Below are positions 17,691 to 27,121 of a stretch of 64,000 nt of DNA, piece by piece. The stretch is taken from the NCBI RefSeq assembly GCF_008364825.1, contig NZ_VTTO01000001.1, positions 372,001-436,000 on the forward strand, given 5' to 3'. A program made the position numbers and the translations under genes. How positions within the stretch are numbered: the first letter of the stretch is position 1; the number at the start of each line of letters is the position of its first letter. The DNA is from Azospirillum sp. B21 (lineage in GTDB: Bacteria > Pseudomonadota > Alphaproteobacteria > Azospirillales > Azospirillaceae). The notes beneath the pieces were generated by a model that was given only the letters and a program-made list of their open reading frames with translations, did not search any database and was not told where the DNA came from.

Positions 17691-17984
17691 ATGCGTAAAG
17701 CCGCGCTCCTCCTTTCCCGCAAGACTATCTACGACGACGGTAGCATCGTCCAGGTACGGGTCTGGTCGGTTGCGGCTCCGGTGCCGCCGTCGGAACACCG
17801 GTACAAATACAGCCTGTTCTTCGGCAGGCACGGCGAGCGGATCGTCGGGTACGACAACGAGAAGGGAAAGGGCGACCACAAGCACGTCCGTGGTCAGGAA
17901 TTGCCGGTTCGGTTCGAGACCATCGAGCAGTTGATCGACGAGTTCTTCACCGATGTCGCCGCAGTCAGAGAGGGAAGATTATGA
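17691..17984 (+). CDS. TumE-family (DUF6516) putative toxin
   Basis: 97-residue protein beginning MRKAALLLSRKTIYDDGSIV. It continues with VQVRVWSV, HRYKYSLFFGRHGERIVGYDNEKGKGDHKH and VRFETIEQLIDEFFTDV, the pattern of the TumE/DUF6516 toxin-like family. No ribosome-binding site precedes the ATG, and the likely -10 element ends 5 bases before it, so the message may be leaderless. Its stop overlaps the ATG of the HTH gene by four bases. Toxin identity rests on family and gene order; the molecular target is unknown. Confidence 0.72.
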   Translation: MRKAALLLSRKTIYDDGSIVQVRVWSVAAPVPPSEHRYKYSLFFGRHGERIVGYDNEKGKGDHKHVRGQELPVRFETIEQLIDEFFTDVAAVREGRL

Positions 17985-18325
17985 CGACGCTTCAGATCCA
18001 CATCGGTGTCGATCTCCAGGCAGAGGCGGCTGCGATCAAGGATGCGCTCCGCCGCCATGAAGCGGGGGAGACCGTCCGGGAACACCACATCACCTTCGAA
18101 TCCTTTGAGGGAATGGCCCGGATCCTGACGCCGAAGCGGCTGGAAATCCTTCGGTATCTGCACCGCAATCCCACCGCCAGCATCCGGGCGCTGGCCGGTG
18201 CGCTGGGCCGCGACTATCGCAATGTCCATATGGACGTGACCGCATTGGTCGAGGCCGGATTGATCGACGACCAGGACGGATTGCGGGTCGACTATGACGA
18301 TGTCGAAATGAAGATGGCGCTCTGA
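17981..18325 (+). CDS. HTH antitoxin-type regulator partnered with TumE (HVO_A0114-like)
   Basis: 114-residue protein whose C-terminal half is a winged helix-turn-helix: LTPKRLEILRYLHRNPTASI, then RALAGALGRDYRNVHMDVTALVEAGLI. This is the MarR/HVO_A0114 type usually found beside DUF6516 proteins. The N-terminal third is acidic/helical and could bind the toxin. The ATG overlaps the upstream stop (ATGA), so the order is toxin first, antitoxin second, the reverse of the nearby DUF1778 pair. A purine-rich AGGGAAG lies upstream. It is likely to repress the promoter at 17651-17685. The gene ends 10 bases before the convergent stop of arfB. Confidence 0.75.
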   Translation: MTTLQIHIGVDLQAEAAAIKDALRRHEAGETVREHHITFESFEGMARILTPKRLEILRYLHRNPTASIRALAGALGRDYRNVHMDVTALVEAGLIDDQDGLRVDYDDVEMKMAL

Positions 18326-18335
18326 TCGGGAACGC

Positions 18336-18755
18336 TCAGTCGTTAACGTTCCCGCGCATCTTCTTCACCTCCGACCGCTTGGCCTTGCCTTCCAGCCGCC
18401 GCTCCTTGGAGCCCTTGGTCGGCTTGGTCGGACGGCGGGGCGGCGGCGGCGGGGCGGCGGCATCGCGGATCAGGTCGATCAGGCGCTCGCGGGCGTCTTC
18501 CCGGTTGCGGATTTGCGAGCGGTGGCGGTCGGCGACCAGGATCAGCACGCCGTCCTGGGTCAGGCGGGACCCGGCGAGCCGCTCCAGCCGGTAGCGCACC
18601 GGATCGGGCAAATTGGGCGAGCGCCGCACGTCGAAGCGCAGTTGGACCGCCGACTCCGTCTTGTTGACATGCTGGCCGCCGGGGCCGGAGGCGCGGACGA
18701 ATTCCTCCTGCAGCTCGTTTTCGTCCAGGCTGATGCGGGGGGTAACCCGGATCAT
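18336..18755 (-). CDS. arfB: Ribosome-rescue peptidyl-tRNA hydrolase ArfB (YaeJ)
   Basis: Stop-codon-independent release factor that frees ribosomes stalled at mRNA 3' ends. The 139-residue product has the release-factor catalytic loop [12 protein letters not shown] with GGQ at 26-28. It also has the [15 protein letters not shown] and [14 protein letters not shown] blocks. The C-terminal tail is Lys/Arg-rich ([18 protein letters not shown]) and would thread into the empty mRNA channel. It lacks the codon-recognition domains of RF1/RF2. The ATG at 18755 overlaps the rsmA stop codon by four bases on the same strand, so the two are translationally coupled, a sensible pairing of ribosome maturation and rescue. 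Confidence 0.95.
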   Translation of the reverse strand: MIRVTPRISLDENELQEEFVRASGPGGQHVNKTESAVQLRFDVRRSPNLPDPVRYRLERLAGSRLTQDGVLILVADRHRSQIRNREDARERLIDLIRDAAAPPPPPRRPTKPTKGSKERRLEGKAKRSEVKKMRGNVND

Positions 18756-19660
18756 GTCGGCTTCTCCGACGGTGGCTCCAGAGGATGGCGGGCACGGAAG
18801 GCACGGGCGAGTGCGGCGAAGCCGGCGACGTCGATCTCCTCCGCCCGCGCGGTCGGGGCGAGGCCGGTCTCCTCCAGCAGGGCTTCGGCATTGCCCAGCG
18901 ACTTCAGGCTCTGGCGCAGCATCTTGCGGCGCTGGCCGAAGGCGGCGGCGGTGACCTGTTCCAGCGCGCGCCAGTCCGCCGGCTCCGGGTTGGCCCGCGG
19001 GGTCAGGTGGACGACCGTCGACTCGACCTTCGGCGGCGGGGTGAAGGCGCGCGGCGGCAGGTTGAACAGCACGCGGGCGTCGGAACGCCATTGGGTGATG
19101 ACCGACAGCCGGCCATAGGCCTTGCTGCCCGGTTTCGCCACCAGCCGGTCGGCGACCTCCTTCTGGAACATCAGCGTCAGGCTGACATAGGCCTCGATCC
19201 GCGCCAGCCAGCCGAGCAGAAGCGGGGTTGCGACATTGTAGGGCAGGTTGGCAACGATGGCGCGCGGCGCGGGGGCGAGGTCTTCCGGGTCCACCGTCAG
19301 GGCGTCGGCCTCGACGATACTCAAGCGGCCCTGGGACGCCTCGATCACGTCCTGCAGCGCCTCGATGAAGCGGCGGTCGCGTTCGATGGCGATGACCTTC
19401 ACCGCGTTTGTCGCCAGCAGCGCGCGGGTCAGCCCGCCGGGACCGGGACCGACCTCGATGGCGGTGGTGCCGGCCGGCAGGTTGGCCGAGCGCGCGATCC
19501 GCCCCGTCAGGTTCAGGTCGAGCAGGAAGTTCTGCCCCAGCGACTTGCGCGCCTCCAGCCCGAAGCGCGCGATCACGTCGCGCAGCGGCGGCAGGGCGTG
19601 CGGGTCGAAAGCAGCCGGGTTGGATGCGGGCGCGGAAGCGGCGTGGATCGGGTCGGTCAT
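18752..19660 (-). CDS. rsmA: 16S rRNA dimethyladenosine methyltransferase
   Basis: KsgA/RsmA dimethylates the two adjacent adenosines in the 3'-terminal helix-45 loop of 16S rRNA during late small-subunit assembly. The 302-residue product shows [10 protein letters not shown] (ligand-binding N-terminus), the SAM motif [26 protein letters not shown], and the catalytic [13 protein letters not shown]-terminal helical domain contains [15 protein letters not shown]. The ATG at 19660 begins [14 protein letters not shown], a short variable extension. It precedes arfB with an overlap, and azlD ends 56 bases upstream on the same strand. Confidence 0.97.
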   Translation of the reverse strand: MTDPIHAASAPASNPAAFDPHALPPLRDVIARFGLEARKSLGQNFLLDLNLTGRIARSANLPAGTTAIEVGPGPGGLTRALLATNAVKVIAIERDRRFIEALQDVIEASQGRLSIVEADALTVDPEDLAPAPRAIVANLPYNVATPLLLGWLARIEAYVSLTLMFQKEVADRLVAKPGSKAYGRLSVITQWRSDARVLFNLPPRAFTPPPKVESTVVHLTPRANPEPADWRALEQVTAAAFGQRRKMLRQSLKSLGNAEALLEETGLAPTARAEEIDVAGFAALARAFRARHPLEPPSEKPT

Positions 19661-19716
19661 CCCCGACTTATAGGCATCCCCCGCGCACTTCACCAGACGG
19701 CAGTTTGCAACAGTTG

Positions 19717-20025
19717 CTACAGCAGGCGGCGCAGCAGCACGACGGCGGCCACGCCGGCCGCCACCGCCACCACCATCGGCACACGGCGGGCGATCAGGCA
19801 GACGAAGGCGGCGGCCAGCGCGTCGGACGGCCGCGACAGGGCGGCGGGCGCCACCAGCGCCACCAGCACCGCGCCCGGCGTGGCTTCCAGCGCCGCATTG
19901 GCCGCCGGGCCGAGCCGCACCCGCGCCACCAGCCACGGCCCGCCGATCCGGGTCATCCAGGTGACCAGCGCCCCGCCCAGCACGATGGCGAAGACGCTCC
20001 AATCCAGATGCAGCGACTCAAGCAT
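19717..20025 (-). CDS. azlD: AzlD family branched-chain amino-acid exporter subunit
   Basis: Small 102-residue membrane protein with about three hydrophobic helices and the family motif [12 protein letters not shown] near the N-terminus. Together with AzlC it forms an exporter for branched-chain amino acids or analogues. The ATG at 20025 lies eight bases inside the 3' end of azlC, so the two are translated together. An AraC regulator gene is next in the same direction upstream. Confidence 0.9.
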   Translation of the reverse strand: MLESLHLDWSVFAIVLGGALVTWMTRIGGPWLVARVRLGPAANAALEATPGAVLVALVAPAALSRPSDALAAAFVCLIARRVPMVVAVAAGVAAVVLLRRLL

Positions 20026-20746
20026 CGCGCGCCCTCCTTTTCCCCTGGATAGCCGCCACTGCCCCGCCGGCCAGCGCACCGGCGATGATGTGCCAGGTGC
20101 CGCCAGGCGACAGCGCATGGACGGCCAGCGCGGCGGCGGCGCTCGCCAGCCAGGGCGGCAGCGAGCCGACGCCTCGCCAGAATCCGGCGAGCAGGCAGAG
20201 GAAGACGGCGATGAAGGTGAAATCCAGCCCCCAGGCGGTGGGATCGGCGATCAGCGCCCCGGCCAGCGTCCCGGCCACCGTGCTGGCGAGCCACGCCAGA
20301 TACAGCGTCGCCGCCACCCCGTACCAATAGGCCAGCGTCAGCTCCGGTCCGCGGCGCAGGGCAAGCGCCCATTGCTCGTCGGTCATGAAGAACAGCGCCA
20401 GACCGGCCCGCGCGCGCGGGATGCCGCGGAAGCGCGGCTCCAGCGTCGCCCCCATCAGCAGGTGGCGCAGGTTGACCAGCAGGATCGCGCCGATCACCGC
20501 CAGCCCGGCGCTGCCCCCGCTCCCATTCTTGTCCAGCAGTTCGACCGCGACGAACTGGGAACTGCCGGCGAAGACCAGCGCGCTCATCAGCCCCATGTCC
20601 AGCGCGGACAGCCCGGCCTTGGCGGCGAGGCTGCCCAGCAGGAACCCGAAGGGCACCGCACCCGCCACGATGGGCAGGCAATGGACGACACCCGCCGCGA
20701 ACTCCTGCCGCGGGGATGCCGGAATGGTGATGCCGTCCGTACTCAT
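20018..20746 (-). CDS. azlC: AzlC family branched-chain amino-acid exporter subunit
   Basis: 242-residue polytopic protein with the AzlC signature: PFGFLLGSLAAKAGLS, the FAGSSQFVAVELL block and the NLRHLLMGA motif, plus FFMTDEQWALA. It is the larger subunit of the AzlCD amino-acid efflux system. The ATG at 20746 begins MSTDGITIPASPRQEF. It overlaps azlD by eight bases and starts 33 bases after the AraC regulator stop, so regulator and exporter may share a transcript. Confidence 0.92.
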   Translation of the reverse strand: MSTDGITIPASPRQEFAAGVVHCLPIVAGAVPFGFLLGSLAAKAGLSALDMGLMSALVFAGSSQFVAVELLDKNGSGGSAGLAVIGAILLVNLRHLLMGATLEPRFRGIPRARAGLALFFMTDEQWALALRRGPELTLAYWYGVAATLYLAWLASTVAGTLAGALIADPTAWGLDFTFIAVFLCLLAGFWRGVGSLPPWLASAAAALAVHALSPGGTWHIIAGALAGGAVAAIQGKRRARDA

Positions 20747-20779
20747 ATGTGTGCCATATGTTTGCTCATGGGCGGCAAG

Positions 20780-21664
20780 CTAGGCGACCGAGGCGCACGC
20801 GTCTTGGACGGGATTGCTGCCGCGCCGGTATTGACCGGGGGAGACGCCGACCCGCCCCTTGAACACCCGGTTGAAATGCGCCTGGTCGCAAAAGCCGCAG
20901 GCCAGCGCCACGTCGGCGAGCGGCAGCGGCCCGATGAGCATCCGCTTGGCTTGCGCAACCCGCCGGTCGGTCAGATAGCCATGCGGGGTCGTCCCCACCG
21001 CCGCCCGGAAGACGCGCAGCAGGTGGAACCGGCTGAGCCCGGCCGCAGCCGCCAGATCGGCCAGTTCGACCGGGCTGTCGAGATGGGCGTCCAAAAATTC
21101 CCGCGCACGCCGGACCGCCGCCGGCTCCCGCCCCACCTCCCGCGGGCGGGCGCTCAGGTCGCCGTGGCGCAGGGCCAGCGCGGTGAAGGCGCGCAACGCG
21201 TCGGTGTCGGTGCGCAAGGGTTCGCGATGCGGCCCCTCCAGCCCATGATGCAGGCCGCGCAAGGACTGGAACAGCTCCGGATCGTCCAGTTCGGTGGCGG
21301 CGAAATGCGGCGCGACCGGCCGGCCGACCGCGTCGGCCATCGCCTGTTCGATCAGGGCGACCGATGGGTAGAACATGCGATAGGCATAGCCGTCCTCCGC
21401 CGGCCGGCCGTCGTGCAGGACCTCCGGGTCGAGCACCACCACCTGCCCCGCCCGCGCCACCCGTTCGGCGCCGCGGCAGCGGTACAGTTCGGTCCCGGCG
21501 GTGATGACGCCGACCACATAGGTCTCGTGGGTGTGCGGCGCATAGCTGTGACGCTGGAAGCGGGCGTTCAGGCATTCCATGCCGTCGAAACGCGCCTCCC
21601 GCCACAGCCGGGCGAAGTCGCCGCCGACGGCCGGGGTTCGGATCAATGCGGAGTGCTGGTCCAT
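20780..21664 (-). CDS. AraC family transcriptional regulator
   Basis: 294-residue regulator. The N-terminal cupin-type ligand-binding domain (about 1-165) includes SYAPHTHETYVVGVI and VVVLDPEVLHDG. The C-terminal DNA-binding domain has two helix-turn-helix motifs: ELADLAAAAGLSRFHLLRVF and DVALACGFCDQAHFNRVFK, ending with the characteristic PGQYRR. It lies immediately upstream of azlCD on the same strand, so amino-acid-responsive control of that exporter is the likely role. That is an inference from position. Confidence 0.9.
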   Translation of the reverse strand: MDQHSALIRTPAVGGDFARLWREARFDGMECLNARFQRHSYAPHTHETYVVGVITAGTELYRCRGAERVARAGQVVVLDPEVLHDGRPAEDGYAYRMFYPSVALIEQAMADAVGRPVAPHFAATELDDPELFQSLRGLHHGLEGPHREPLRTDTDALRAFTALALRHGDLSARPREVGREPAAVRRAREFLDAHLDSPVELADLAAAAGLSRFHLLRVFRAAVGTTPHGYLTDRRVAQAKRMLIGPLPLADVALACGFCDQAHFNRVFKGRVGVSPGQYRRGSNPVQDACASVA

Positions 21665-21728
21665 GCCGCAGTTTAACAGGCGGGCGCGGCGGCCGTCTTG
21701 GATAGGATTGCCGGGACGGTGTTGCGGC

Positions 21729-23279
21729 CTACGCTACGCGCCGGCCGACGGCATGCTCCGCCAGGTCGCCGGGATGCTCGGGGAACGAAACCCCGTGGTA
21801 CGGCTGGTGACTGTCATGGACAAGACAGGCATCGGCGATCAGCGGCCACAGGTGGGAGCGGAGGAAGCGCTGGTCCTGCCAGCGGTCGGCCTCCGCCGCA
21901 GCGAAGCGTTCGATCAGCGGTTCCAGAGGCGGCAAAAGGCCGGCGGTCCCGCCCCACATGCCCGCCAGCATCAGTTCGCTGTGCAGCGGGTGGTCACGCA
22001 TGACGTGGAAGGGCTTGCCGGAGGCGATCCACGCCTCGACCGCCGCCCGTTCGCGCGGACCGACGCGCGAATCGCAATCGCGGCAGACGAAACGGCGGAC
22101 GGTCGGATCGTCGGAGGCCAGGAAGCGCCAGTAGAGGCCGTTGACCGGGCCGCTGCCGGGCGGCATTGCCACCCGTTCCGCGCCCAGTTCGTCCAACTCC
22201 GCCAGAATCTCCGGCGGCACGCTGTCGTCGTGGTAAACCCGGCAGGTCCAGCCGGGATAGACCGACCGCACCAGCCGGGCATTCTCCACCGCACCACGGC
22301 GGTAGATGTCGGCCGTCCCCCACAGGCTGAAGGCAACCACGTCGCGGATGCGCCCCTCCGGAGCGGCCGGGCGGTCCCGAAGCGGCGGCAAAGCCAGCGC
22401 CGCGCCCTCCTGCGCCGCGATCCGCGCTTTCATCGCGAGGAGCCGGCTACCCTGCACCAGCGCCTCCTCCTCCCGGTAGGACTGGAAGAGAGTGATGGCG
22501 AGGTTCTCGCGGGCGTCGAGGAAATCGGGCGCCAGCGCCACCGCCCGGGCCAGAAACGTCGCCGCCTGCTCCAGCGCCTCCAGATCCAGGCCGGCCGCCT
22601 GCCGGGTGACGACGCCAAGGTTGAAGACCGCCCCGACATGGCCGGGTTGCAGCGCCAGCGACTGCCGGTAACGGGCCAGCGCATCGCCGGGCCGCCCGGC
22701 GCGTGACAAGGCGTTGCCGAGTTGGAACAGCCGCTCCGCCGTCGGCGGTTCCAAAGCGGGCAGGCGCGACAGATCGGCAACCGCCAGCTCCGCCCGCCGC
22801 CGCTCCAGATGGTCGAGGCCGCGCAACTCCAGCAACAGTCCCAACCGTTTCCGGGTTTCGCCGTCGCGCGGGTCGAGCGTCAGCGCCCGGTCCAGCGCAT
22901 CGATGGCGGCGCCGGTGTCGCCCGTCATCTGCGCCGCCACGCCGAGGAGAGCCAGGGCCGCCGCATCGTCGGGCCGCAGGGCGGCGGCACGGCGCTGGCC
23001 GACCATGGCGTCCGCCGGCAGCCCGAGCGCCTGATGGACCTTGGCGAGATCGCGGTGGTAATCGGCAATGTCCGGCTGGGCGCGAACCGCCGCGGCGATA
23101 CGCGACGCCGCGTCCTGCAGGCGGCCGGTCTGCGCCAGCAGCATGCCCAGCAGATGGGATGCGGCATGGGTTTCGGGAGCGGCGTCGAGGATGCGGCCAT
23201 AGAGGATTTCCGCCTCCCGCAGCCGCCCGGCCCCGTGGTGGTCGACGGCGACCCGCAAGGCTTCCTGAATCGAGGCCAT
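21729..23279 (-). CDS. TPR protein with C-terminal glycosyltransferase-like domain
   Basis: 516-residue protein. Residues 1 to about 310 are tetratricopeptide repeats beginning MASIQEALRVAVDHHGAGRL, clearly related to the N-terminus of the TPR-PRMT protein at 10626. The C-terminal part contains RDVVAFSLWGT, NGLYWRFLASDD and CRDCDSRVG (near 400), a DxD-like motif followed by HVMRDHPLHSELMLAGMWGG. This pattern is typical of sugar-transferase-like domains that bind metal and nucleotide sugar. Transfer of a sugar to a surface or flagellar protein is a reasonable guess, but acceptor and donor are unknown. An in-frame extension to 23360 exists; the ATG at 23279 matches the paralogue start. Confidence 0.75.
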   Translation of the reverse strand: MASIQEALRVAVDHHGAGRLREAEILYGRILDAAPETHAASHLLGMLLAQTGRLQDAASRIAAAVRAQPDIADYHRDLAKVHQALGLPADAMVGQRRAAALRPDDAAALALLGVAAQMTGDTGAAIDALDRALTLDPRDGETRKRLGLLLELRGLDHLERRRAELAVADLSRLPALEPPTAERLFQLGNALSRAGRPGDALARYRQSLALQPGHVGAVFNLGVVTRQAAGLDLEALEQAATFLARAVALAPDFLDARENLAITLFQSYREEEALVQGSRLLAMKARIAAQEGAALALPPLRDRPAAPEGRIRDVVAFSLWGTADIYRRGAVENARLVRSVYPGWTCRVYHDDSVPPEILAELDELGAERVAMPPGSGPVNGLYWRFLASDDPTVRRFVCRDCDSRVGPRERAAVEAWIASGKPFHVMRDHPLHSELMLAGMWGGTAGLLPPLEPLIERFAAAEADRWQDQRFLRSHLWPLIADACLVHDSHQPYHGVSFPEHPGDLAEHAVGRRVA

Positions 23280-23405
23280 GACACTCCCCAAACACATCGC
23301 GCACAATGACGGGCTACACGGCCGATAACATGCCGGCCGGCGCGGCGTACACTGTTGCACAGCCGCACTCAGCCGGATATCGGCCAGTCACGGTCGCGCT
23401 GACGC

Positions 23406-26400
23406 CTAATCCTCCTCCCCGTCGCCAAGCAGATAGTCGATGTCGCCGCCATCGAGCGCGCTGACCAGCCCCTTGCCTTCGATGGTGGCGGCCGACAGGC
23501 TGCCCTTGCGGCGCTGGAGGTCGAGGATGCGTTCCTCCACCGTGTTGGCGGCGATCAGCTTGTAGACGAAGACCGGCTTGTCCTGGCCGATGCGATAGGC
23601 GCGGTCGGTCGCCTGATCCTCCGCGGCCGGGTTCCACCAGGGATCGTAATGGATCACCGTGTCGGCGGCGGTCAGGTTCAGGCCGCGGCCGCCGGCCTTC
23701 AGGCTGATCAGGAAGACCGGGACCTCGCGGGCTTGGAAGCGGTTCACCGGCTCGGCGCGGTCCAGCGTGCGGCCGGTCAGCTCGACATAGGGAACCGCCG
23801 CCTTCTCCAGCTCCAGCTTGATCAGGTCGAGCATGGTCGTGAACTGCGAGAAGATCAGGATGCGCCGGCCTTCCGGCACCATCTCCTTCACCATCTCGGT
23901 CAGGGCGGCCAGCTTGGCGCTGTGGCGCCCCTTGCCGCCGCCTGCGCCGCCGCCGACCCCGCCCAGCGATTTCAGCAGGCGCGGATCGCAGCAGACCTGA
24001 CGCAGCTTCAGCAGCGCGTCGATCACCGCGATGGCGTTCTGACCCAGCCCCTTGCCGCTTGCGGCCAGCGCCGCGCGCACCGTCTCGTTCACCGACAGGC
24101 GGATGGTCTCGTACAGGTCGCGCTGGTCGCGGTCGAGGTCGATGCGCACCACCACCTCGGTCTTCGGCGGCAGCTCCTTCGCCACCGCCTCCTTGGTGCG
24201 GCGGAGCAGGAAGGGGCGGATGCGGCGCATCAGCAGGTTGGCGCGGGTGTTGTCGCCGCGCTTTTCGATGGGCACGCGATAGCGCTTGCCGAAATCCTTG
24301 CGGTCGCCCAGCAGCCCCGGCATCAGGAAGGCGAACTGGCTCCACAGCTCGCCCAGATTGTTCTCCACTGGCGTGCCGGACAGGCAGAGCCGGTGCCGTG
24401 CCGGCAGCGCCGCAACCGCGCGGGTCGCCTTGCCGTCCGGGTTCTTGATCGCCTGCGCCTCGTCCAGCACGATCATGTGCCAGGTCAGCCGCTTCAGCAG
24501 GTCGATGTCGCGCGCCACCACGCCATAGGTGGTCACGACGATGTGGGCACGGCCGATGTCGGCCAGCTTGCCGTGACGGTCGACGCCATGCAGCACCACC
24601 ACCCGCAGATGCGGCGTGAAGCGTTCCGATTCCGCCACCCAGTTCGGCACGAGGCTGGTCGGCACCACCACCATGCAGGGCTCGGTCAGCCGGCCCTCAT
24701 GCTCCTCCATGGCGATGTGGGCCAGCGTCTGGGCGGTCTTGCCCAGCCCCATGTCGTCGGCCAGGATGCCGGCGACGTTGTTGGCGCGCAGGCTCTGCAT
24801 CCAGGCGAGGCCGCCGCGCTGGTAGTCGCGCAGTTCGCCCTTGAAGCCCGGCGGCGGTGTCATGTCGCCCGGCATCTCGTCGGCGCGCAGGCGCTGGAGA
24901 TAGCCGTCGATCTGCGCCGTCTCGTCGCCGCGCCGGGCGATCAGGTCGTCGATGTCCAGCAGGGAGTCGGCCTCGGCCAGCGGCACCTTCAGCCGGTCGC
25001 CGCTGCTGCGCCCGCTGTCCAGCATCGCTTCCAGAACGCTGAGCAGCCTCTCGATGCGCTCGGCCGGCAGGGCCAGGACGTTGCCGTCGTCGAGAACGAT
25101 GTGGGCGCGGCCGTCGATGATGCGGGTGGTCGACAGGCCGCCCTTCTCCACCAGCCGGGCCAGGATGGGCAGCAGCGGCTGGCGCTCGCCGTCGATCTCG
25201 ACGCCGACGTCCAGGTCGAACCAGCCGTCGCCGGCATCCCTCACCGCGACCTCGACCTCGGCCCCCGGTTCGATCACCTTGGTGCCGAAATCGGCGCCGA
25301 CCTCCATGACCCAGCCGGCCTTGGTCAGGGCCGGGACCTCGGTGGTGAGGAAATGCTGCCAGCGCTCCTCCACGTCGCGGCCGGTCAGCCAGTGGACGCG
25401 CGACCCGCGGGCGTTGAGCGCGCCCTTCGGCGGCTCGATCCGCGCCTGGGCGAAGCCGAGGCCGGACAGCCGGTCCAGCGCCGCCTGTTCGTCGGCCTTG
25501 TCGCGGCGGACGAAGGTGACGTCGCCGAAGTCGTCCTCGTAGCGGGCGAACTGGCGCTGGTCGTCGGGCTCGATCTCCACCGGCCGGCCGGGCTCGCCGT
25601 AATCGAAGGACAGCCGCAGCACATCGACCAGCCCGTCGGCCGGCGTCACCACGCGGCCCAGCCGCGCGATGATGCGCGGCGACCGCTCGACGATGGCCGC
25701 GGCATCGGCAGCGCCGCTGCGCACGCCGGGAATGCCGGTGTCGCGGAAGTTGGAACCCGGCATCGGCGGCGGCGCGGTGATGCGCGGCATCGACGCGACA
25801 CCGCCGCGCGACGGGCCGAACAGGCGGGACGGCGTCGCTTTGGATGGAACCGGCGGCGGGACGGGAGCGGGCGGCACCGGCTTGGCCTTCGGCACCTCCA
25901 CCACCTGGAGATCGACCGGGAAGACGGTGCCGGTGGCGCTGTCGACGCACCAATAGGACTGGCCCTTCACCAGCACGCTGCGTTCGGGCAGGCCGGTCGG
26001 GCGCAGCTTGCGGGTGGCGGGATCGCGGAAGGTGCGGACGGTGCGGCCCGGCGCCTCGGCCAGCGGAGTGCCGTCGCGCCAGCGCAGTCGCCCGGTGGAG
26101 AGCAGGCGGCGCAGCAGGCGGTCCACCGCCTCCCCCCGGCTCTTGGCGACGGGCGTGCGCTCGGTCCCGCCGCCGCCGAGCAGCCGGGCGATGGCACGGT
26201 CGGCGTCACCGTCGAGCGAGCGCGGCGCCTTCGCCAGCACGTCGCGCGGAGTGGCCGGGCTGCTGTCGGCCGATCCCTCCGCCACGAACTCCGCCAGGAT
26301 GTAGCAGGCGACATCGCCCTGCCCCGGCTCCAGCGTCCAGCGCAGGCTGCGTACCGGCTCCGGCTTCGGCGCGGCCGGCGGAGGGGGAGGAGGCGCGATG

Positions 26401-26933
26401 GTGCGGATCGGCGGCGGGACCGGCGGGCGGACCAGCGACAGCGGGGGCTTCGGCGCGGGGGGCGCCGGTGGGGGCGCCGGTGGGGCCGCGGGCGGCTTCG
26501 GTTGCGGGGCCGGCGAGAGGCTTGCCGGCGCGGTCACCGGGGATGGGATCGGGGGTGGCGCAATCGGCGCATTCACGTCGGCGACGTCGAACAAGGAGGC
26601 GCGGCGCCATTCCGGGCGGCTTTCCAGCGCCAGCATCGCCGCCGCCGCCATGTGGGCGCAGGCGTTGCGGCCGCAGGTGCAGCTGCGGTCGAGCACGACG
26701 CCGCGCTTGCCCTGCACCGGGTACACCGTCACCCCCAGCCGGCGGCCGAGGTCGCTGACCTCCGCCTTGATCCGGTCGCCGCCGGGGGGCCCCAGCGTCA
26801 CCGCACCGGTCATCATCAGCGTGCGACCGCGTTGCAGCGTCTTGGCATCGAAGACGCGCGTCAGGTCCTCCTGGGCGAAGGGGACGGCGGCGCCACCCGA
26901 AGGGCCACGCGGCAGGGCATCGAATAGCGACAT
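23406..26933 (-). CDS. SNF2-family DEAD/DEAH helicase with N-terminal SWIM zinc finger
   Basis: Large 1175-residue ATP-dependent DNA translocase. In order: a SWIM zinc finger near 80-95 (CTCGRNACAHM), a Pro-rich low-complexity linker (about 115-190), a poorly conserved middle region, then a SNF2 ATPase core. The core has Walker A GILADDMGLGKTAQTLAHI near 722, motif II VLDEAQAIKN near 824 and SGTPVENNLGELWSQ. The helicase C-terminal domain includes ILIFSQFTTMLD and DPWWNPAAEDQATDRAYRIG. Swi2/Snf2 proteins remodel protein-DNA complexes; bacterial SWIM members are poorly characterised. The ATG at 26933 starts MSLFDALPRG; its ribosome-binding site is weak and an in-frame extension to 27008 is possible. 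Confidence 0.93.
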   Translation of the reverse strand: MSLFDALPRGPSGGAAVPFAQEDLTRVFDAKTLQRGRTLMMTGAVTLGPPGGDRIKAEVSDLGRRLGVTVYPVQGKRGVVLDRSCTCGRNACAHMAAAAMLALESRPEWRRASLFDVADVNAPIAPPPIPSPVTAPASLSPAPQPKPPAAPPAPPPAPPAPKPPLSLVRPPVPPPIRTIAPPPPPPAAPKPEPVRSLRWTLEPGQGDVACYILAEFVAEGSADSSPATPRDVLAKAPRSLDGDADRAIARLLGGGGTERTPVAKSRGEAVDRLLRRLLSTGRLRWRDGTPLAEAPGRTVRTFRDPATRKLRPTGLPERSVLVKGQSYWCVDSATGTVFPVDLQVVEVPKAKPVPPAPVPPPVPSKATPSRLFGPSRGGVASMPRITAPPPMPGSNFRDTGIPGVRSGAADAAAIVERSPRIIARLGRVVTPADGLVDVLRLSFDYGEPGRPVEIEPDDQRQFARYEDDFGDVTFVRRDKADEQAALDRLSGLGFAQARIEPPKGALNARGSRVHWLTGRDVEERWQHFLTTEVPALTKAGWVMEVGADFGTKVIEPGAEVEVAVRDAGDGWFDLDVGVEIDGERQPLLPILARLVEKGGLSTTRIIDGRAHIVLDDGNVLALPAERIERLLSVLEAMLDSGRSSGDRLKVPLAEADSLLDIDDLIARRGDETAQIDGYLQRLRADEMPGDMTPPPGFKGELRDYQRGGLAWMQSLRANNVAGILADDMGLGKTAQTLAHIAMEEHEGRLTEPCMVVVPTSLVPNWVAESERFTPHLRVVVLHGVDRHGKLADIGRAHIVVTTYGVVARDIDLLKRLTWHMIVLDEAQAIKNPDGKATRAVAALPARHRLCLSGTPVENNLGELWSQFAFLMPGLLGDRKDFGKRYRVPIEKRGDNTRANLLMRRIRPFLLRRTKEAVAKELPPKTEVVVRIDLDRDQRDLYETIRLSVNETVRAALAASGKGLGQNAIAVIDALLKLRQVCCDPRLLKSLGGVGGGAGGGKGRHSAKLAALTEMVKEMVPEGRRILIFSQFTTMLDLIKLELEKAAVPYVELTGRTLDRAEPVNRFQAREVPVFLISLKAGGRGLNLTAADTVIHYDPWWNPAAEDQATDRAYRIGQDKPVFVYKLIAANTVEERILDLQRRKGSLSAATIEGKGLVSALDGGDIDYLLGDGEED

Positions 26934-27121
26934 GCGGTGCGGAAGTGACCTGGCCGGAACGGAACGGAAACGGGGCGTCGGTATAGGACCTTGCGCCGCG
27001 GGACGCAACCCCCTGGCTCACGCTTGCGGGGGTGCCGGGCTTCCGGGGGCTCGAACCTCCGGGTCATGCGCGACCGCCCGTCATACCACAGGACGCCGCC
27101 GGCTTCATCCCGATTGGTGGC

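Noticed and set aside
18785..21676. Long plus-strand ORF spanning rsmA, azlD, azlC and the AraC gene
   Set aside because: It crosses four well-supported minus-strand genes and its translation is low-complexity His/Arg/Gln-rich sequence.
23649..26927. Very long plus-strand ORF (over 1000 codons) opposite the SNF2 helicase gene
   Set aside because: It is a shadow of a real GC-rich gene: composition is dominated by Arg, His, Gln and Ala, with no domain, and the minus-strand frame carries clear SNF2 motifs.
27030..27075. tRNA-like T-arm sequence GGGGCTCGAACCTCC
   Set aside because: No acceptor, D or anticodon arm can be folded around it on either strand; probably chance.
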